Source of the DNA: an uncultured Lachnospiraceae bacterium
Lineage (GTDB): Bacteria; Bacillota; Clostridia; Lachnospirales; Lachnospiraceae
Reading direction: 5' to 3'
Length of the DNA: 35,297 nucleotides
Assembly (NCBI GenBank): GCA_947382625.1
Contig: CANDAG010000038.1
Location: 1 to 35,297, forward strand
Each line of letters begins with the position of its first letter. Position 1 is the first letter of the stretch. The position numbers and the translations under genes were made by a program. Below are positions 1-7,515 of this stretch, in pieces. The notes beneath the pieces were generated by a model. That model was not told where the DNA came from. It was given only the letters and a program-made list of their open reading frames with translations, and did not search any database.

Positions 1-350
1 GCAGGGCGAAGTCCCGCAAGGATTCCCTGTACCATCTTCAGTCCGCGGAAATGATAATAAATATACGCAAGTGTCATTACGATCAGACAGGACGGGAGAA
101 CACACCCGAATGTAGCAATAACCGCTCCCGGTATTCCGGCAATCTGAATCCCTACAAATGTTGCCGCATTGACAGCGATCGGCCCCGGTGTCATTTCGGC
201 AATCGCCATAATGTCTGCAAACTGTGTCATTGTCATCCATGGGTGGACATCCACAACCTGATTCTGGATCAATGGCATAGCTGCATACCCGCCTCCGATA
301 CTGAACAGACCGATTTTAAAAAAGCTCCACAGTAATTCAAGATAGATCAT
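1..350 (-). CDS. Chromate transporter, half-size subunit (partial, runs off the left edge)
   Basis: The minus strand from an ATG at 350 reads an open frame to the window edge, so only the N-terminal ~116 residues are visible. It carries chromate transporter (CHR) family signatures: FSIGGGYAAMPLIQ near the start, then AEMTPGPIAVNAATFVG, then a hydrophobic stretch. The family exports chromate or related oxyanions across the cell membrane. In Firmicutes the protein is often split into two short genes, each with one CHR domain, and this is the second half of such a pair. It overlaps the upstream half-gene by 14 bp, so the two are probably translationally coupled in one operon. The true substrate may not be chromate; many gut members of the family have no known substrate. 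Family assignment is firm, substrate is not. Confidence 0.9.
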   Translation of the reverse strand, partial: MIYLELLWSFFKIGLFSIGGGYAAMPLIQNQVVDVHPWMTMTQFADIMAIAEMTPGPIAVNAATFVGIQIAGIPGAVIATFGCVLPSCLIVMTLAYIYYHFRGLKMVQGILAGLRP

Positions 351-924
351 GTGCGCCGCACTCCTTTTCCCTTTTTCCCTGATAGAAGGTATCTATTGCC
401 CCTATCAACCCACAGGCTAAAATAAGCAGTATAATGTTAATCCCCAAAAAACGGACTGCAATAAAAGATATTATCAGTACAGCTATCGGGAGAAGACGTT
501 TCTGCCTGATAATTTCTTTTCCCATAGTAATCACCACATCACAGATCACAGCGGCGACTCCTGCCAGCATACCGGCCATAGCCATACTGACAATACGGTT
601 ATCCCGGAAGGCGGTGTAAAAAAGGGAAATTACAGAAATAATGATCAGCGGCGGCAAAATCGTTCCCAAAACAGTAACCATTGCCCCGGCAATCCCTGCG
701 ACACGATAGCCCACAAGAATGGAAGCATTTACCGCTATTGCACCGGGGGAGGATTGGGCGATTGCAGTCAGGTCCATCATTTCCTGTTCCTCTATCCAAT
801 GTAATTCTTCAACAAATTTTCTGCGCATCAATGGTATGATCACAAAACCGCCTCCAAAGGTACAGGAACTTAATTGAAAAGTAGATAAGAATAATTTCCT
901 GTATTGCTTTTTTTTGCATTCCAT
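337..924 (-). CDS. Chromate transporter, half-size subunit
   Basis: A protein of 195 residues with one CHR domain: FGGGFVIIPLMRRKF near residue 25, AIAQSSPGAIAVNASILVGY near residue 55, then several hydrophobic helices (ILPPLIIISVISLF; IAVLIISFIAVRFLGINII). The start at 924 is chosen because TAAGGAGGG lies 6 nt upstream; the frame stays open further upstream but that part has no family similarity and covers the promoter region. It pairs with the overlapping half-gene that ends the window on the left, and the two presumably form a heterodimer in the cytoplasmic membrane. Divergently transcribed from a LysR regulator, the usual arrangement for a transporter controlled by its neighbour. Family is clear; transported anion is inferred only. 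Confidence 0.92.
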   Translation of the reverse strand: MECKKKQYRKLFLSTFQLSSCTFGGGFVIIPLMRRKFVEELHWIEEQEMMDLTAIAQSSPGAIAVNASILVGYRVAGIAGAMVTVLGTILPPLIIISVISLFYTAFRDNRIVSMAMAGMLAGVAAVICDVVITMGKEIIRQKRLLPIAVLIISFIAVRFLGINIILLILACGLIGAIDTFYQGKREKECGAHDLS

Positions 925-958
925 GATATTTCCCTCCTTATATCTGCAAGTATAGCAC

Positions 959-987
959 TTGTATTTCAATATGAAAAATAATATAAT
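959..987 (+). promoter_or_regulatory. Promoter of the LysR gene
   Basis: TTGTAT (959-964), 17-bp spacer, TATAAT (982-987), 40 bp upstream of the LysR start. The divergent transporter promoter probably overlaps: on the minus strand a TATACT lies 23-28 bp upstream of the transporter start. The AT-rich stretch around 981-998 holds an imperfect dyad that could be the LysR site. Confidence 0.6.
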
Positions 988-1027
988 TTTATTAATATCA
1001 TTAGTGTTTTGGTATAAGGAGGGGAAA

Positions 1028-1942
1028 ATGACGATCCGACATTTAAAGATTTTTCTGTCAGTCTGTGAAAGCAACTGTAACACAACAAAAGCCGCCGAAG
1101 AACTTCATATGACGCAGCCGGCGGTCAGCCTTGCCATTAAGGAGCTGGAACAGCACTATGGAGTGATATTGTTTGACAGGATTGGACGGCGGCTGAAAAT
1201 CACGGAAGCAGGACAACGGTTAATGGAATATTCTTCCCACATCCTTTCCCTGTTTGATGACATGGAAAAAGGGATGAAGGATTGGGATTCTTTTGGGATT
1301 ATCAGGATCGGGGCAAGCATAACTATAGGTTCGCAATTTCTTCCAAACTATGTAAAAGCGTTTTATAATCGTTTCCCCGGCACAGAAGTAAATGCAGTGA
1401 TCGGCTCGTCAGAACTGCTGGAACAAAAAATATTAAACAATGAATTGGATTTTGCTTTGATCGAAGGTGTTCCCCATGCTCCTTCCCTTGTAGCAGAGGA
1501 ATACATGGAAGACCATCTGGCTGTCATCTGCCCTGCAAATGGCTGTTTTTATCAGGGGAAACAGTTTTCTGTTGACGAATTCCGTCAGCAGAAATTCCTC
1601 CTCCGTGAGCATGGCAGCGGGACACGGGAAACCTTTGACCGCACCACCGAAGCCGCAGGATTTTCTGTCAGACCTGCCTGGGAAGCTATGAGTACCACTG
1701 CTCTTGTGAACGCTGTCATCAATGGTCTTGGCATTGCGGTACTGCCATATCGTATGGTGATCGGTCCTTTAGAGCGAGGCCTGATCGTCTCCGCCAGCGT
1801 GGAAGGTCTCAGCTTTAAAAGAAAATACCAGATCATTTACCACAGGGAAAAATACCTCACATCATCAGCCAGGAGATTTATCGACTTATGCCGTAATTAT
1901 GAGGCGGATTACCCGCTCCCACGTTATAATGGTTTATACTAA
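1028..1942 (+). CDS. LysR-family transcriptional regulator
   Basis: A 304-residue LysR regulator. The N-terminal winged helix-turn-helix is plain (MTIRHLKIFLSVCESNCNTT, then AAEELHMTQPAVSLAIKELE, and LFDRIGRRLKITEAG), followed by a periplasmic-binding-protein-like effector domain from about residue 90 (RIGASITIGSQFLPNYVKAF; DFALIEG). The length is typical for the family. The start at 1028 has AAGGAGGGG just upstream. It is divergent from the chromate-transporter pair and most likely controls it, with the shared 103-bp gap holding both promoters. The effector cannot be told from sequence; CysB/CysL-like and other anion-responsive members look similar. It ends 12 bp before a strong hairpin that separates it from the convergent TraX-type gene. 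Confidence 0.93.
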   Translation: MTIRHLKIFLSVCESNCNTTKAAEELHMTQPAVSLAIKELEQHYGVILFDRIGRRLKITEAGQRLMEYSSHILSLFDDMEKGMKDWDSFGIIRIGASITIGSQFLPNYVKAFYNRFPGTEVNAVIGSSELLEQKILNNELDFALIEGVPHAPSLVAEEYMEDHLAVICPANGCFYQGKQFSVDEFRQQKFLLREHGSGTRETFDRTTEAAGFSVRPAWEAMSTTALVNAVINGLGIAVLPYRMVIGPLERGLIVSASVEGLSFKRKYQIIYHREKYLTSSARRFIDLCRNYEADYPLPRYNGLY

Positions 1943-1954
1943 GACAAAGCCGGA

Positions 1955-1992
1955 AGTGGATCTTAAAATTCTGTTTTATCTTAAGATCCACT
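1955..1992. terminator. Bidirectional terminator between LysR and TraX genes
   Basis: A perfect 12-bp inverted repeat, AGTGGATCTTAA (1955-1966) and its complement (1981-1992), with a 14-nt T-rich loop. It overlaps the last five codons of the convergent gene, so the hairpin serves both strands. U-tracts are weak on both sides. Confidence 0.65.
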
Positions 1993-2761
1993 CTCTTATT
2001 ATAAAAAGCGCAAGCATATGGGCAGGATAAAAAGCATAACAAAAATACTGAAATGCCTTAGAGTGTATCCCCTGCCGCCCATGATAGAGCCAGATGGGGA
2101 TCAGAGAGAGGAGTGCAAATCCCTGCTGGATGATCTTTGCTTCAAAGCCGAATATCCGGATTTCATAGTAATAACCGCCCAGAACCTTTACATTCAGAAT
2201 ATACAGGCATAAGAACTGGCATATGCGGTTCCTCCAGTTCCGGTTCCGGAAGAAATAGAAGGTCAGGACTGTCAGGACGCCGACGCCGTAATAATCGATC
2301 ATAGTCACATATCCGAGAACAAATCCCAGTATCACAATCCCTGCTGATAAAAGAAATGAAAAGACAGGACGGAGGCGCCCTCTGCCCTGGTCGATCATCC
2401 GGATCAGCAGAAGGCCAAGAAGAAAGGTCCAGAGTACATTTTGATGGTAGGGATAAAAAATGCTGCCGCCATACATCAGGTCAAAGGGGACTTCTGAGAG
2501 AAGCGCCCATACCAGCATCCGGAGCAGATAACGCCGCAGGTCATGGGTGTGCAAATATCCTTCCACGATCATAAACGCAAAAACGGGAAATGCGATCCGG
2601 CCAATGCAGGTAAGCCATTCCTGGGCCGGCAGAAGCATGGCCCACAGATGGTCGCACAGCATAAGTGCCATGGCAAGGATATGGAGGGAGGTGGAGCTGA
2701 TGTTTAGTTTTGAGTCGATCATAGGGCTTGCGCAGCATGACTTCGTTTGATCCTGACGCAT
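1976..2761 (-). CDS. TraX family membrane protein
   Basis: A 261-residue polytopic membrane protein with about seven or eight hydrophobic helices. The N-terminal third (LHILAMALMLCDHLWAML, then IGRIAFPVFAFMIVEGYLHT) is the hallmark of the TraX family (PF05857), as are the later GYVTMIDYYGVGVLTVL and YPAHMLAL motifs. TraX of the F plasmid N-acetylates pilin; chromosomal Firmicutes members are thought to be acyltransferase-like membrane proteins of unknown substrate and have no link to conjugation. The start at 2761 has GAAAGGAAAA 8-9 nt upstream. It stands alone between a regulator and an ATPase gene. No conjugation gene is nearby, so a role in conjugation is not supported. Confidence 0.88.
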   Translation of the reverse strand: MRQDQTKSCCASPMIDSKLNISSTSLHILAMALMLCDHLWAMLLPAQEWLTCIGRIAFPVFAFMIVEGYLHTHDLRRYLLRMLVWALLSEVPFDLMYGGSIFYPYHQNVLWTFLLGLLLIRMIDQGRGRLRPVFSFLLSAGIVILGFVLGYVTMIDYYGVGVLTVLTFYFFRNRNWRNRICQFLCLYILNVKVLGGYYYEIRIFGFEAKIIQQGFALLSLIPIWLYHGRQGIHSKAFQYFCYAFYPAHMLALFIIREWILR

Positions 2762-2833
2762 AAATAGTTTTCCTTTCGGTTTGTATAAAATTATTATAGT
2801 GATTTTGGCAGGAAAAGAAAGAGTGAAATTTTC

Positions 2834-2862
2834 TTGAATAGAAGTTGAAATACGAGTATACT
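2834..2862 (+). promoter_or_regulatory. Promoter of the ATPase gene, with overlapping dyad
   Basis: TTGAAT (2834-2839), 17-bp spacer, TATACT (2857-2862). The -10 box is one arm of a dyad: TATACT and AGTATA flank a 7-nt centre (2857-2875), placed over -10 to about +10, which would suit a repressor site. The repressor is unknown. Confidence 0.6.
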
Positions 2863-2902
2863 ACTTGTAAGTATATTATTCTGCGGAGGAGATGTACCTG
2901 AA

Positions 2903-4291
2903 ATGATCGGACGTGGGGAAGAACTGGGAAGAATTGAAGCATTGTATCAGAGCGATACTTTTGAATTTCTGGTCATGTATGGAAGACGGAGGGTCGGGAA
3001 AACAACGATATTGCAGGAATTTGCCCAAAAACGGGAGGTATTGTTTTATTCTGCCCAGGAAAAAAATGACAGTTTGAATTTACGGGATTTTTCCAGGATG
3101 CTGCAGATGCATTTCGGCAGGCAGTATATTGCGCCTTTTGGTACGTGGGAAGAGGCATTTTCCTATTTGACTGATAATATCAGAGATACCAGGGTAGCAT
3201 TGATCATTGATGAATTTCCTTTTTTAGCCGGCACAAATCCTTCTATTAAAAGCATGATCCAGCATGAGATCGATCATCACTGGAAGGGGCAGAATCTGTT
3301 TTTGATTCTTTGCGGTTCTGCCGTCAGCTTTATGGTAAACGATGTCATGGGGTATGAAAGTCCTTTATATGGGAGGGTTACATCTTCTATGGAGGTATGT
3401 CCTTTTGACTACAGGGACGGCGCAGACTTTTTTCCGGATTACACCAATGAAGAAAAGCTTGTGGCATACGGGATTTTAGGAGGAATCCCGCGATATCTGA
3501 ATGCATTTTCTTCCCGGGATTCTATTTCTGCCAATATTGAAAAGGCGATTTTAAGAAATGGCGCCTTTTTAAATGACGAGCCAATGATGCTCCTTAGGAC
3601 GGAGCTTAGGGAGCCTAATATCTATAACAGCATTTTAGAGGCAATTGCCCGGGGATATAACAGATTGACAGAAATTGCAGATTGTATCCATGAGGAAAAG
3701 AGCAAATGCAGCAAGTATATGACTACGTTGGAGGCAATACGTCTGGTAGAAAAAAGAGTACCCTGTGGAGAAAAGGTGAACAGCAGGAAATCAATCTATG
3801 TTTTGACGGATAATTTTTATCGTTTCTGGTATCATTACATTTTTGTCAACAAGAGCTATTATGAGCTTTTGGGGGCGAAAGATGCCTCACAGGAAATTAT
3901 GGGAGACATTTCAGATTTCATGGGACTGGCTTTTGAAGAGATATGCAGACAGTATCTGGTACGTCAGGCAAAGAAAAAACGCCTGCCTTTTGTCCCGGCA
4001 GAAATCGGAAAATGGTGGGGAAATAATCCGGTCATAAGAGCGCAGGATGATATCGATCTGCTTGCATTAAGCAAAAAGAAAACAGAAGGGCTTTTTGTCG
4101 AGTGTAAATTCACGGGCAGACCAATGCCTATGGAAGAGTATGAGGATCTGGTCATTGCAGCAAAAGCCTTTCCGGAGGAAATGAAAAAATATCTTATGTT
4201 TATCAGCAGGAGCGGCTACACCGCGCCGGTGCAAAGGCGCGCAAAAGAAGAAGGCGCTGTGCTCTTAACCATAGACGACCTGTTTTTGTGA
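2903..4291 (+). CDS. ATPase with DUF234 / PD-(D/E)XK-like C-terminal domain
   Basis: A 462-residue protein of the archaeal-type ATPase family (PF01637 plus DUF234, PF03008). Walker A is GRRRVGKT (G27-T34), Walker B is ALIIDEF (D103, E104), followed by a STAND-like ATPase region with FLILCGSAVSFM. A winged-helix part lies near residues 230-300. The C-terminus has D385 in DIDLL and E400-C-K402 in FVECKF, the spacing of a PD-(D/E)XK nuclease core. Such proteins are abundant in anaerobes; their job is unknown, with defence or DNA handling often suggested. The start at 2903 follows GGAGGAG at 12-nt spacing; an ATG at 2892 gives only four codons. The gene has its own promoter and stands alone. It seems intact. 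Function is inference; family assignment is firm. Confidence 0.88.
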   Translation: MIGRGEELGRIEALYQSDTFEFLVMYGRRRVGKTTILQEFAQKREVLFYSAQEKNDSLNLRDFSRMLQMHFGRQYIAPFGTWEEAFSYLTDNIRDTRVALIIDEFPFLAGTNPSIKSMIQHEIDHHWKGQNLFLILCGSAVSFMVNDVMGYESPLYGRVTSSMEVCPFDYRDGADFFPDYTNEEKLVAYGILGGIPRYLNAFSSRDSISANIEKAILRNGAFLNDEPMMLLRTELREPNIYNSILEAIARGYNRLTEIADCIHEEKSKCSKYMTTLEAIRLVEKRVPCGEKVNSRKSIYVLTDNFYRFWYHYIFVNKSYYELLGAKDASQEIMGDISDFMGLAFEEICRQYLVRQAKKKRLPFVPAEIGKWWGNNPVIRAQDDIDLLALSKKKTEGLFVECKFTGRPMPMEEYEDLVIAAKAFPEEMKKYLMFISRSGYTAPVQRRAKEEGAVLLTIDDLFL

Positions 4292-4322
4292 ACACAGGAA
4301 CGAAAGAAAGGAGATAAAAAGT

Positions 4323-7310
4323 ATGGATGTAAAAAAGAACACCCCCTTCTGGGATGCGTCGCTTCCCATTGAGAAGCGCCTCGACTGGCTGCTGGCGGAA
4401 ATGACTCTGGAGGAAAAGCTTGCTTCTTTGGCGTCACGGGCTCATGACCTGGAGAGACTGGGGATCCCGGATATGTCTGTGGGCGGGGAGGCCGCCCATG
4501 GAGTGGAGGCAAGGAATGACCAGAACGGTCTGGGAGAGCCGGAGAAGACCACCTCTTTTCCACAGCCCATAGGGATGAGCGCTACCTGGGACAGAGAGCT
4601 GATCCGGCAGGCAGGGGCGGTGACAGGGACGGAAGCCCGTGTGATCTGGCATCGTCATCCCGGCGGCGGCCTTAGCAGATGGGCGCCTACTATTGACCTG
4701 GAGCGTGACCCGAGATGGGGAAGGACGGAAGAAGGCTACGGGGAGGATCCGGTGCTGACGGGAGAGATGTCTTCCGCTTATATTCAGGGGATGCAGGGGG
4801 ATGACCCCGGGTATCTGCGGATTGCCGCTACCTTAAAGCATTTTTATGGAAATAATACGGAGGAGGGCCGGGGCTGGAAAAACTCTTCCATTGATCCGAG
4901 AAACCGGTATGAGCTTTACTTAGAGCCCTTCAGGCGGGCGATCGAAAAGGGCGGCGCAGAGGCAGTGATGACGTCCTACAACAAGATCAACGGCATTCCC
5001 GGTATGCTGAATCCGGAAGTGAAGGATATCCTGAAAGAAAAGTATGGCTTACGGCATGCAGTCTGTGACGGCGGGGCTATGGAGCTGGTGGCAGATCTTC
5101 ATCACACCTTTGGTCTTCATGCACAGACACTGGCGGCTTCTCTGAAAGCAGGCGTGGATGCCATGTCAGATGATCCGACGGTGGTGGAGCAGGCTGCGAA
5201 GGAAGCCTGGGAGCTGGGGCTTCTTTCTATGGAAGATATAGATAACGCACTGCGGAATATCTTCCGGACCAAGCTGCGCCTTGGCATTTATGATGCCGAT
5301 CCTCAAAATCCCTACGATCGGGTGACAGAGGCGGATATTAATTCCGAAGAGCATCAGGAGATCTGCAGACAGGTATCACGGGAATCGGTGGTTCTTTTGA
5401 AAAATGAAGGCGGGATGCTTCCTCTTGATCCGCAGTCAGGGGATATCGCCCTCATCGGGCCTTTGGGTGATGCCTGGTATCAGGACTGGTATTGCGGAGA
5501 ACCCTGCCGGAGGACAACGCTGCGCCAGGGGATAGAAAAGCTGCTTGGGACTTCGGTTTCCTTTGAGGAGGGACTTGACCATATCAGGTTTATGTATGAG
5601 GATAAGGGGATCGCAGTGGATGAGGGCGGGGCTTTGTACCTGTCAGAAGAGCCGGATCTCTTTATTAAGGAGGACTGGGGCGAAGGAAGCTTCACCTTTC
5701 GTTGTAAGCGCACAGGCAGGTATATGAACACCAGATTTTATCCGGAAAAGGTCAGACCCGAGGATATGGGAAGAGTGGCAGCAGATATGGATGTCCCCTT
5801 TGACTGGTTTGTGATGGAGATCTTTCATCTGGAGGAGCAGCAGGATGGATCCGTCATACTGACCAACCGCTTTGACGCGCCTGTGCTCCTGGGAGAAGAC
5901 GGCGGTCTGTGGACTATGCGGGGAGGAGAGAAGGTAGGCTCCAGTGTGGGGCTGGATATTGCCTCCGGGACAGCGGCAGAGAAGGGGCTTAGGATGCAGG
6001 AGATCCGGTTCAGGATAGAAACGGCAGTATCAGGCACAGAGCAGGCGGTGCAGCTTGCAAAGGAGAAAAAGAACGTGATCTTGGCCCTTGGCTGTAATTC
6101 CATGATCAATGCCAAGGAGGAGATCGATCGTACCACCATAGCCCTGCCGCCGGTGCAGGAGGCGTTGATGGAGCAGGTGTATGAGGCAAATCCCAATGTA
6201 ACGCTGGTACTCCTTTGCAATTATCCTTACGCAATAGGTTCGGCAAAGGAGAAGCTTCCTGCGATCCTCTGGAGTGCAACGGGAAGCCAGGATATGGGAG
6301 AGGCTGTAGCGGAGACGATTTTCGGGATAAACGCACCTGCCGGACGGTTGAACATGACCTGGTATCAAAGTGACGACCAGCTTCCCGATATAGACGACTA
6401 TGATATCATTAAGGGGAAACGTACTTACCGCTATTTTGACCAGGAGGTGGTCTATCCTTTTGGTCATGGCCTTACCTACTCGGAATTTTCTTATTCTGAT
6501 CTGAAGGCAGAGCTCTCGGACAGGGTAAAAATGCGGATATCCTTTACAGTGACCAACACAGGAGAGAGGGTAAGCGATGAGGTGGCGCAGATTTATGGCA
6601 CAGCTCCTGCATCCAGAGTAAAAAAGCCTTTGAAGCAGCTCCTTGGATTTGAAAGGTTAAAAGCCGTTAAACCGGGGGAAAGCAGGCGGGTGGAATTTTT
6701 GATCCCCATAGAGGAGTTTCGGTTTTTTGATGTGATCAGTCGGACGTTGATGGTAGAAGAGGGATGTTACACCATTTATGCGGGGGCTTCCAGTGCAGAT
6801 CAGGCGCTTACGGCACAGATCTTTCTTCCGGGAAGCAAGCCCGGGCTGCGGGATATGAGTCAAAAAACAGGCGCTGAATTCTATGATGATTATGAAAATA
6901 TGGTTTTAACCCGGGGACAGTTTGGCTATACGGCCGCGGAGCCTATAAGTCCCGATAAGGAGGGATTTCTGCGTTATGGAGACTGCCTGATAGGACCGGG
7001 AGCAAAAACCATTTATCTGCATATGATAAGCGAAGGAGGCTGCCGGCTGGAGATATTGCTTGACGGACAGCGTGTGGGAAGCTGGCAGGGAAATACCAGA
7101 ACCTATACCCAAAAGCCCCGGTTTATCATGGGCCGGAAGATGGAACAGGAGGCCATAGAAAGAGAAAAAACTTGGAAACCGGTGTACGCGGATGTGAAGA
7201 TACCCCTTGTTTCCGGGCAGGCCGTTCAGAATGGCGGGGAAGAAAAGGGCTCTGAGCTTGAGATCCGGATACACGGGGATGGAAAGCTGTGTTATTTTTG
7301 GATAGAGTAA
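4323..7310 (+). CDS. Glycoside hydrolase family 3 (beta-glucosidase/beta-xylosidase-like)
   Basis: A 995-residue GH3 enzyme with no signal peptide, so probably cytoplasmic. The N-terminal barrel (to about residue 330) has WAPTIDLERDPRWGRTEEGYGEDP, LKHFYGNN and VMTSYNKINGIPG, and the nucleophile is the Asp in VCDGGAM (about D248). The alpha/beta sandwich runs from about 345 to 700 but is interrupted at about 415-555 by a beta-rich insertion (SFTFRCKRTGRYMNTR onward) that I cannot assign. A fibronectin-III-like domain follows (PFGHGLTYSEFSY onward to about 840). The last ~145 residues form an extra beta-rich, possibly carbohydrate-binding, extension. The order of motifs resembles the xylosidase branch. 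AAAGGAGAT precedes the start. It would release monosaccharides from short oligosaccharides taken into the cell. Substrate is not determined. Confidence 0.92.
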   Translation: MDVKKNTPFWDASLPIEKRLDWLLAEMTLEEKLASLASRAHDLERLGIPDMSVGGEAAHGVEARNDQNGLGEPEKTTSFPQPIGMSATWDRELIRQAGAVTGTEARVIWHRHPGGGLSRWAPTIDLERDPRWGRTEEGYGEDPVLTGEMSSAYIQGMQGDDPGYLRIAATLKHFYGNNTEEGRGWKNSSIDPRNRYELYLEPFRRAIEKGGAEAVMTSYNKINGIPGMLNPEVKDILKEKYGLRHAVCDGGAMELVADLHHTFGLHAQTLAASLKAGVDAMSDDPTVVEQAAKEAWELGLLSMEDIDNALRNIFRTKLRLGIYDADPQNPYDRVTEADINSEEHQEICRQVSRESVVLLKNEGGMLPLDPQSGDIALIGPLGDAWYQDWYCGEPCRRTTLRQGIEKLLGTSVSFEEGLDHIRFMYEDKGIAVDEGGALYLSEEPDLFIKEDWGEGSFTFRCKRTGRYMNTRFYPEKVRPEDMGRVAADMDVPFDWFVMEIFHLEEQQDGSVILTNRFDAPVLLGEDGGLWTMRGGEKVGSSVGLDIASGTAAEKGLRMQEIRFRIETAVSGTEQAVQLAKEKKNVILALGCNSMINAKEEIDRTTIALPPVQEALMEQVYEANPNVTLVLLCNYPYAIGSAKEKLPAILWSATGSQDMGEAVAETIFGINAPAGRLNMTWYQSDDQLPDIDDYDIIKGKRTYRYFDQEVVYPFGHGLTYSEFSYSDLKAELSDRVKMRISFTVTNTGERVSDEVAQIYGTAPASRVKKPLKQLLGFERLKAVKPGESRRVEFLIPIEEFRFFDVISRTLMVEEGCYTIYAGASSADQALTAQIFLPGSKPGLRDMSQKTGAEFYDDYENMVLTRGQFGYTAAEPISPDKEGFLRYGDCLIGPGAKTIYLHMISEGGCRLEILLDGQRVGSWQGNTRTYTQKPRFIMGRKMEQEAIEREKTWKPVYADVKIPLVSGQAVQNGGEEKGSELEIRIHGDGKLCYFWIE

Positions 7311-7324
7311 ACAGATTGCAACCA

Positions 7325-7355
7325 ACAAGGGATTCCCGTTTTTGGAATCCCTTGT
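7325..7355 (+). terminator. Hairpin after the GH3 gene
   Basis: A perfect 12-bp stem, ACAAGGGATTCC (7325-7336) with its complement (7344-7355) and a 7-nt loop, 15 bp after the GH3 stop. No long T-run follows, so it may stabilise the 3' end rather than terminate alone. Confidence 0.6.
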
Positions 7356-7387
7356 CAGTTGTTACTGTGAAAGTACACTTACAATCA

Positions 7388-7445
7388 GGGCTACTCACTC
7401 GCTGAGTAGCCCGTGCCAGCGCCAGAATGCGTTTTTTGCATTCTG
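7388..7445. repeat. Two short hairpins between GH3 and esterase
   Basis: First a 10-bp perfect stem GGGCTACTCA / TGAGTAGCCC (7388-7397, 7403-7412) with loop CTCGC, then an 8-bp stem CAGAATGC / GCATTCTG (7423-7430, 7438-7445). With the flanking hairpins they fill the whole 205-bp gap between the convergent genes; no gene is present there. Confidence 0.6.
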
Positions 7446-7465
7446 TGTGCATCCCCCGGAGGGGC

Positions 7466-7513
7466 AAAACCCCTTTCATGCATGGTGGAGCCAGGAGCTG
7501 GCATGGGGGTTTT
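7466..7513 (-). terminator. Terminator of the carboxylesterase gene
   Basis: Inverted repeat AAAACCCC (7466-7473) and GGGGTTTT (7506-7513), extended by GCATG/CATGC pairing inside. On the minus strand it starts 2 nt after the esterase stop and its 3' arm ends in UUUU. Confidence 0.6.
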
Positions 7514-7515
7514 GT

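Noticed and set aside
1976-2761. TraX gene as a sign of a conjugative element.
   Set aside because: Chromosomal TraX-family genes are common in Firmicutes and no relaxase, type IV secretion or integrase gene is near.
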